A DNA stretch of 64,000 nucleotides. Origin: Gilliamella apis. GTDB taxonomy: Bacteria > Pseudomonadota > Gammaproteobacteria > Enterobacterales > Orbaceae. The notes beneath the pieces are model-generated. The model saw nothing but the letters and a program-made list of their open reading frames with translations. It had not been told where the DNA came from and ran no database searches. This document shows positions 61,413 through 64,000 of the stretch, piece by piece. The stretch spans positions 1,984,001 to 2,048,000 of the forward strand of contig NZ_CP132381.1 of assembly GCF_030758615.1 (NCBI RefSeq). The letters are read 5' to 3'. How positions within the stretch are numbered: the first letter of the stretch is position 1; each line of letters starts with the position of its first letter. The translations under genes and the position numbers were made by a program.

Positions 61413-61896
61413 CCGTTACACTCTTAATTATGACATCTTCTACAGGAACATCAGAATGCATGCCACTACGACCAGTTTTAACCGCTTTAATCTTATCAAC
61501 CACATCCATACCATCGACAACTTCAGCGAAAACACAATAACCATAGCCATTGATATCCGATGAGCGATAATTTAAATAATCATTATCAACGACATTGATA
61601 AAAAATTGTGCTGTAGCAGAATGAGGATCACTAGTACGAGCCATGGCTAATGTACCACGATTATTTTTTAAACCATTATCAGCTTCATTCTTAATTGGAG
61701 CTTTAGTTTTTTTCTGTTTCATACCAGGTTCAAAACCACCACCTTGAATCATAAAATTATTAATGACACGATGGAAAATGGTATTATTATAAAAACCTTC
61801 TTGGCAATATTCAACAAAATTTTTTACCGTTTCTGGAGCTTTATCTTCAAAAGTATTAATCTTAATATCGCCTAATGAAGTATGAAATATAATCAT
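61405..61896 (-). CDS. ppiB: Peptidyl-prolyl cis-trans isomerase B (cyclophilin)
   Basis: Cytoplasmic proline isomerase. The 163-residue product has [40 protein letters not shown] (catalytic Arg in FHRV), [20 protein letters not shown] and [19 protein letters not shown]. coli PpiB is 164 residues. No signal peptide. First gene of ppiB-lpxH. Confidence 0.97.
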   Translation of the reverse strand: MIIFHTSLGDIKINTFEDKAPETVKNFVEYCQEGFYNNTIFHRVINNFMIQGGGFEPGMKQKKTKAPIKNEADNGLKNNRGTLAMARTSDPHSATAQFFINVVDNDYLNYRSSDINGYGYCVFAEVVDGMDVVDKIKAVKTGRSGMHSDVPVEDVIIKSVTVE

Positions 61897-61965
61897 AAAA
61901 TGTTCCTTAATTTCATTTTATTACGTAAAAATTGTTAAAAAGGTGAGCAATATCTTTTAATATGC

Positions 61966-62817
61966 TTACTCACTAAATCTTTCACATGCTTCTAATGTAT
62001 TACTCATTAACATTGCTACCGTCATCGGCCCAACACCGCCGGGTACTGGCGTGATCCAGCCGGCTCGCTGGCTAGCAACATCAAATTCCACATCACCAAC
62101 TAATTTCCCATCAGGTAAACGATTAATACCAACATCAATCACAATAGCACCCGGTTTTATCCATTCGCCCTTGACATAATTAGGTATACCGACACCTGCC
62201 ACAACAATATCAGCATTACCGACATGCTTTGCTACATCCACTGTTCGACTATGGGTGATTGTGGTTGTGCATCCTAAAAGTAATAGCTCTAATGCCATAG
62301 GGCGACCAACAATACTCGATGCACCAACAACTGTTGCATTTAAACCCGATAAATTAATACCGGTTGATTCTAACATCTTAACAACCCCATATGGTGTACA
62401 TGGCCGTAGTATTGGATCACGTTGTAATAAATGGCCAATATTATAAGGATGAAAACCATCGACATCTTTACGAGGATCGATACGCTCTAGCACTTTAGTT
62501 TTATCAATATTATCCGGTAAAGGTAATTGAACTAAGATACCGTGAACATCGGAGCGTTGGTTCAATTCATCAATTAATGCTAATAATTCATCAGTGGTTG
62601 ACGATGGAAAATCATAAGCAAAAGAAGCAAAACCAACATCATCACAAGCTTTTTGTTTATTTTTCACATAAATTTTCGAGGCGGGATCCGAACCAACTTG
62701 TATAACAGCCAAGCCGGGAACAGATAAACCTTGTTCAGTACGTTTTTTTACTTTTTGAGCAATTTCATTGCGTATTTGCAATGCTAACGCTTTGCCATCA
62801 ATTATATTTGCAGTCAT
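61966..62817 (-). CDS. folD: Methylenetetrahydrofolate dehydrogenase/cyclohydrolase FolD
   Basis: Bifunctional enzyme interconverting 5,10-methylene-THF and 10-formyl-THF with NADP. From the ATG at 62817 ([16 protein letters not shown]) it has 283 residues (E. coli 288); the frame opens at 62868 without family similarity. Motifs: [16 protein letters not shown] (catalytic Lys), [32 protein letters not shown] (NADP loop) and [17 protein letters not shown]. Confidence 0.97.
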   Translation of the reverse strand: MTANIIDGKALALQIRNEIAQKVKKRTEQGLSVPGLAVIQVGSDPASKIYVKNKQKACDDVGFASFAYDFPSSTTDELLALIDELNQRSDVHGILVQLPLPDNIDKTKVLERIDPRKDVDGFHPYNIGHLLQRDPILRPCTPYGVVKMLESTGINLSGLNATVVGASSIVGRPMALELLLLGCTTTITHSRTVDVAKHVGNADIVVAGVGIPNYVKGEWIKPGAIVIDVGINRLPDGKLVGDVEFDVASQRAGWITPVPGGVGPMTVAMLMSNTLEACERFSE

Positions 62818-62888
62818 AAGCCGATTACTTCTTTTACCTGATGATTGTAGATTAAGATATTCTCGCAAAAGTTTTGATTATTGTCTAT

Positions 62889-63581
62889 TCACTTGTCGGC
62901 CGATTGACTAAGTTCTGTTAAAATCTGTTGATATTGTTGGTCCACATCCGTAATAACCGAGCAAATATGTGCATCAAAGGCTTTAAGTTTTGGTTTTTGA
63001 GCCTTCCATTCATTTTTCGAAATATCTTTAATAGCGGCGATGTTTTTAAATAAATTAAACTCTAAAATACTGCCGCCGATAACATTATAAAAAATACGTT
63101 CACCAATATCGTGCCCATCTTTTTTTAACTTATTAAAATTTTGATAATAAAATTTTGTGCTGCCATTCTCGCTAATAAGGGAACCATGTAATAGTTTCAC
63201 TAATCTTTTATATAATTTATTTAATTCGCTATGCAGTTCACGATCATCACTCAACTTTTTGGTGATTGCCTGATCAAAAGCAACTTTTACTTCAGACAAT
63301 AAGCTTAATGATTGCTGCTCTAGTTGAGGTAATTGTGAGCGTAAACCTTTTTGAAACTGATCAAGTTTTTTTCGCAATGATGGATTTAGTGATATTATTT
63401 TTTTATTCAATATCACCTGACCATCATTCATAATAGATAAATCATTAGATTTATTATATATATGGATATTGTCTTTATTTATTACAATGTCGTAACTTGG
63501 TTTTACAGGGCACTCTTTTTGTGCTGCAAACGTGGTTATCGATAAAGTTAATGACAAAATAAATATTATTTTTTTTAACAT
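62889..63581 (-). CDS. DUF2884 family protein (YggN-like)
   Basis: A 230-residue periplasmic protein of unknown function. From the ATG at 63581 (MLKKIIFILSLTLSITTFAA) it has a clear signal peptide, cleaved about AA/QKECP. The mature part is largely helical and resembles E. coli YggN: YDIVINKDNIHIY, then FYYQNFNKLKKDGHDIGERIFYNV in two halves. Two Cys residues (CPV, HICSV) could form a disulfide. It lies 71 bp upstream of folD on the same strand. Confidence 0.8.
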   Translation of the reverse strand: MLKKIIFILSLTLSITTFAAQKECPVKPSYDIVINKDNIHIYNKSNDLSIMNDGQVILNKKIISLNPSLRKKLDQFQKGLRSQLPQLEQQSLSLLSEVKVAFDQAITKKLSDDRELHSELNKLYKRLVKLLHGSLISENGSTKFYYQNFNKLKKDGHDIGERIFYNVIGGSILEFNLFKNIAAIKDISKNEWKAQKPKLKAFDAHICSVITDVDQQYQQILTELSQSADK

Positions 63582-63652
63582 ACTGACATCCATTTAATGG
63601 TTGAAATTAAAATTATAGCGAGTAATATCAAATTAGCACTATTTTTGAGGCT

Positions 63653-63681
63653 TAAAAAACCCCTTTCCTCAATATTTTTTT
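63653..63681 (+). repeat. Dispersed element, copy 4
   Basis: CCCCTTTCCTC core with TAAAAAA before it and AATA plus T7 after it: one extra A and one A-to-T change relative to copies 1 and 3. Located between the DUF2884 gene and grxA. Confidence 0.82.
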
Positions 63682-63862
63682 GTTATAACAGGTAAAATAT
63701 TCAATAAAGTATCTAAATGATTAAAACGTATACCTTGCTAACTTTGCAAGCGTAATATCAATAGGTATAATCTATTATATCAACTAGATTTAACTACTTT
63801 TTTTTATTTAAAACTGAAGTATAGTTGATCCAACAATTAAATTTAACTATTAGAGGTGAACT

Positions 63863-64000
63863 ATGTATGCTGTAATTTTCGGACGTCAAGGATGTCCATA
63901 TTGTGTGCGAGCTAAAGAGTTAGCAGAAAAATTATCACAAGAACGAGATGATTTTTCATATCGTTACGTTGATATCAATGCTGAAGGTATTACCAAAGAA
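63863..64000 (+). CDS. grxA: Glutaredoxin 1, N-terminal part (3' end outside window)
   Basis: Glutathione-dependent disulfide reductase that serves ribonucleotide reductase. Translation of 46 codons from the ATG at 63863 (GAGGTG upstream) gives MYAVIFGRQGCPYCVRAKEL, with the CPYC active site at residues 11-14, then RDDFSYRYVDINAEGITKE; this matches E. coli GrxA (85 residues) almost residue for residue. The rest lies beyond the window. Confidence 0.95.
   Translation, partial: MYAVIFGRQGCPYCVRAKELAEKLSQERDDFSYRYVDINAEGITKE

Overview
The window is AT-rich chromosomal DNA from a gammaproteobacterium. Gene content and order resemble Enterobacterales and Pasteurellaceae (aroA-cmk-rpsA-ihfB-comEC-lpxK-ycaR-kdsB; psd-mscM; modEF/modABC; glnK-amtB; ppiB-lpxH near purEK; rhaSR and rhaBAD). 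The low GC, small genome-like spacing and protein divergence from E. coli suggest an Orbaceae-type gut symbiont such as Gilliamella. That placement is inference; no rRNA or tRNA gene is visible. No prophage, intact insertion sequence, CRISPR array or integron was seen.

Layout. 0-5 kb: partial glk, corA, ssb, a divergent AraC regulator/EamA transporter pair, marC. 5-15.4 kb (minus strand): an envelope and core-gene block, from an XRE regulator through aroA, cmk, rpsA, ihfB, comEC, lpxK, ycaR and kdsB to a DUF2461 gene; msbA is missing from its usual place between comEC and lpxK. 15.5-27.9 kb: ptrA, prfC, ilvY, a 3-hydroxybutyrate-oligomer hydrolase homologue, acpH, a siderophore-interacting flavoprotein, rlmF and a Na+/H+ antiporter-like membrane protein. 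28-36.7 kb: a complete L-rhamnose island, rhaS-rhaR facing rhaB-A-D-T-fucO-rhaM. 36.9-46.5 kb: psd (frameshifted), mscM, a DedA protein, fdhD, a xanthosine/purine nucleoside phosphorylase-permease pair (xapA-xapB), an EamA transporter and a DsdC-like regulator. 46.5-48.1 kb: a gene-poor stretch with one orphan gene. 48.1-56 kb: the glnK-amtB ammonium operon with a convincing sigma-54 promoter and NtrC site, then dgt, purK, purE, a RidA-family gene and uvrB (frameshifted end). 56-60.7 kb: the molybdate system, modF-modE divergent from modABC with a ModE box between. 60.7-64 kb: lpxH, ppiB, folD, a DUF2884 gene and partial grxA.

Two patterns stand out beyond the ordinary genes. First, four conserved genes (ihfB, psd, uvrB and the oligomer hydrolase) each carry exactly one net +1 or -1 frameshift whose repair restores a family-like C-terminus; this looks like residual indel errors in the assembly or very recent decay. 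Second, a roughly 27-bp element with the core CCCCTTTCCTC, flanked by an A-tract and a T-tract, occurs four times in or at the edge of intergenic DNA. Two copies flank rlmF and one sits between the NtrC site and the sigma-54 promoter of glnK. Its function is unknown and it is the best candidate here for something undescribed.
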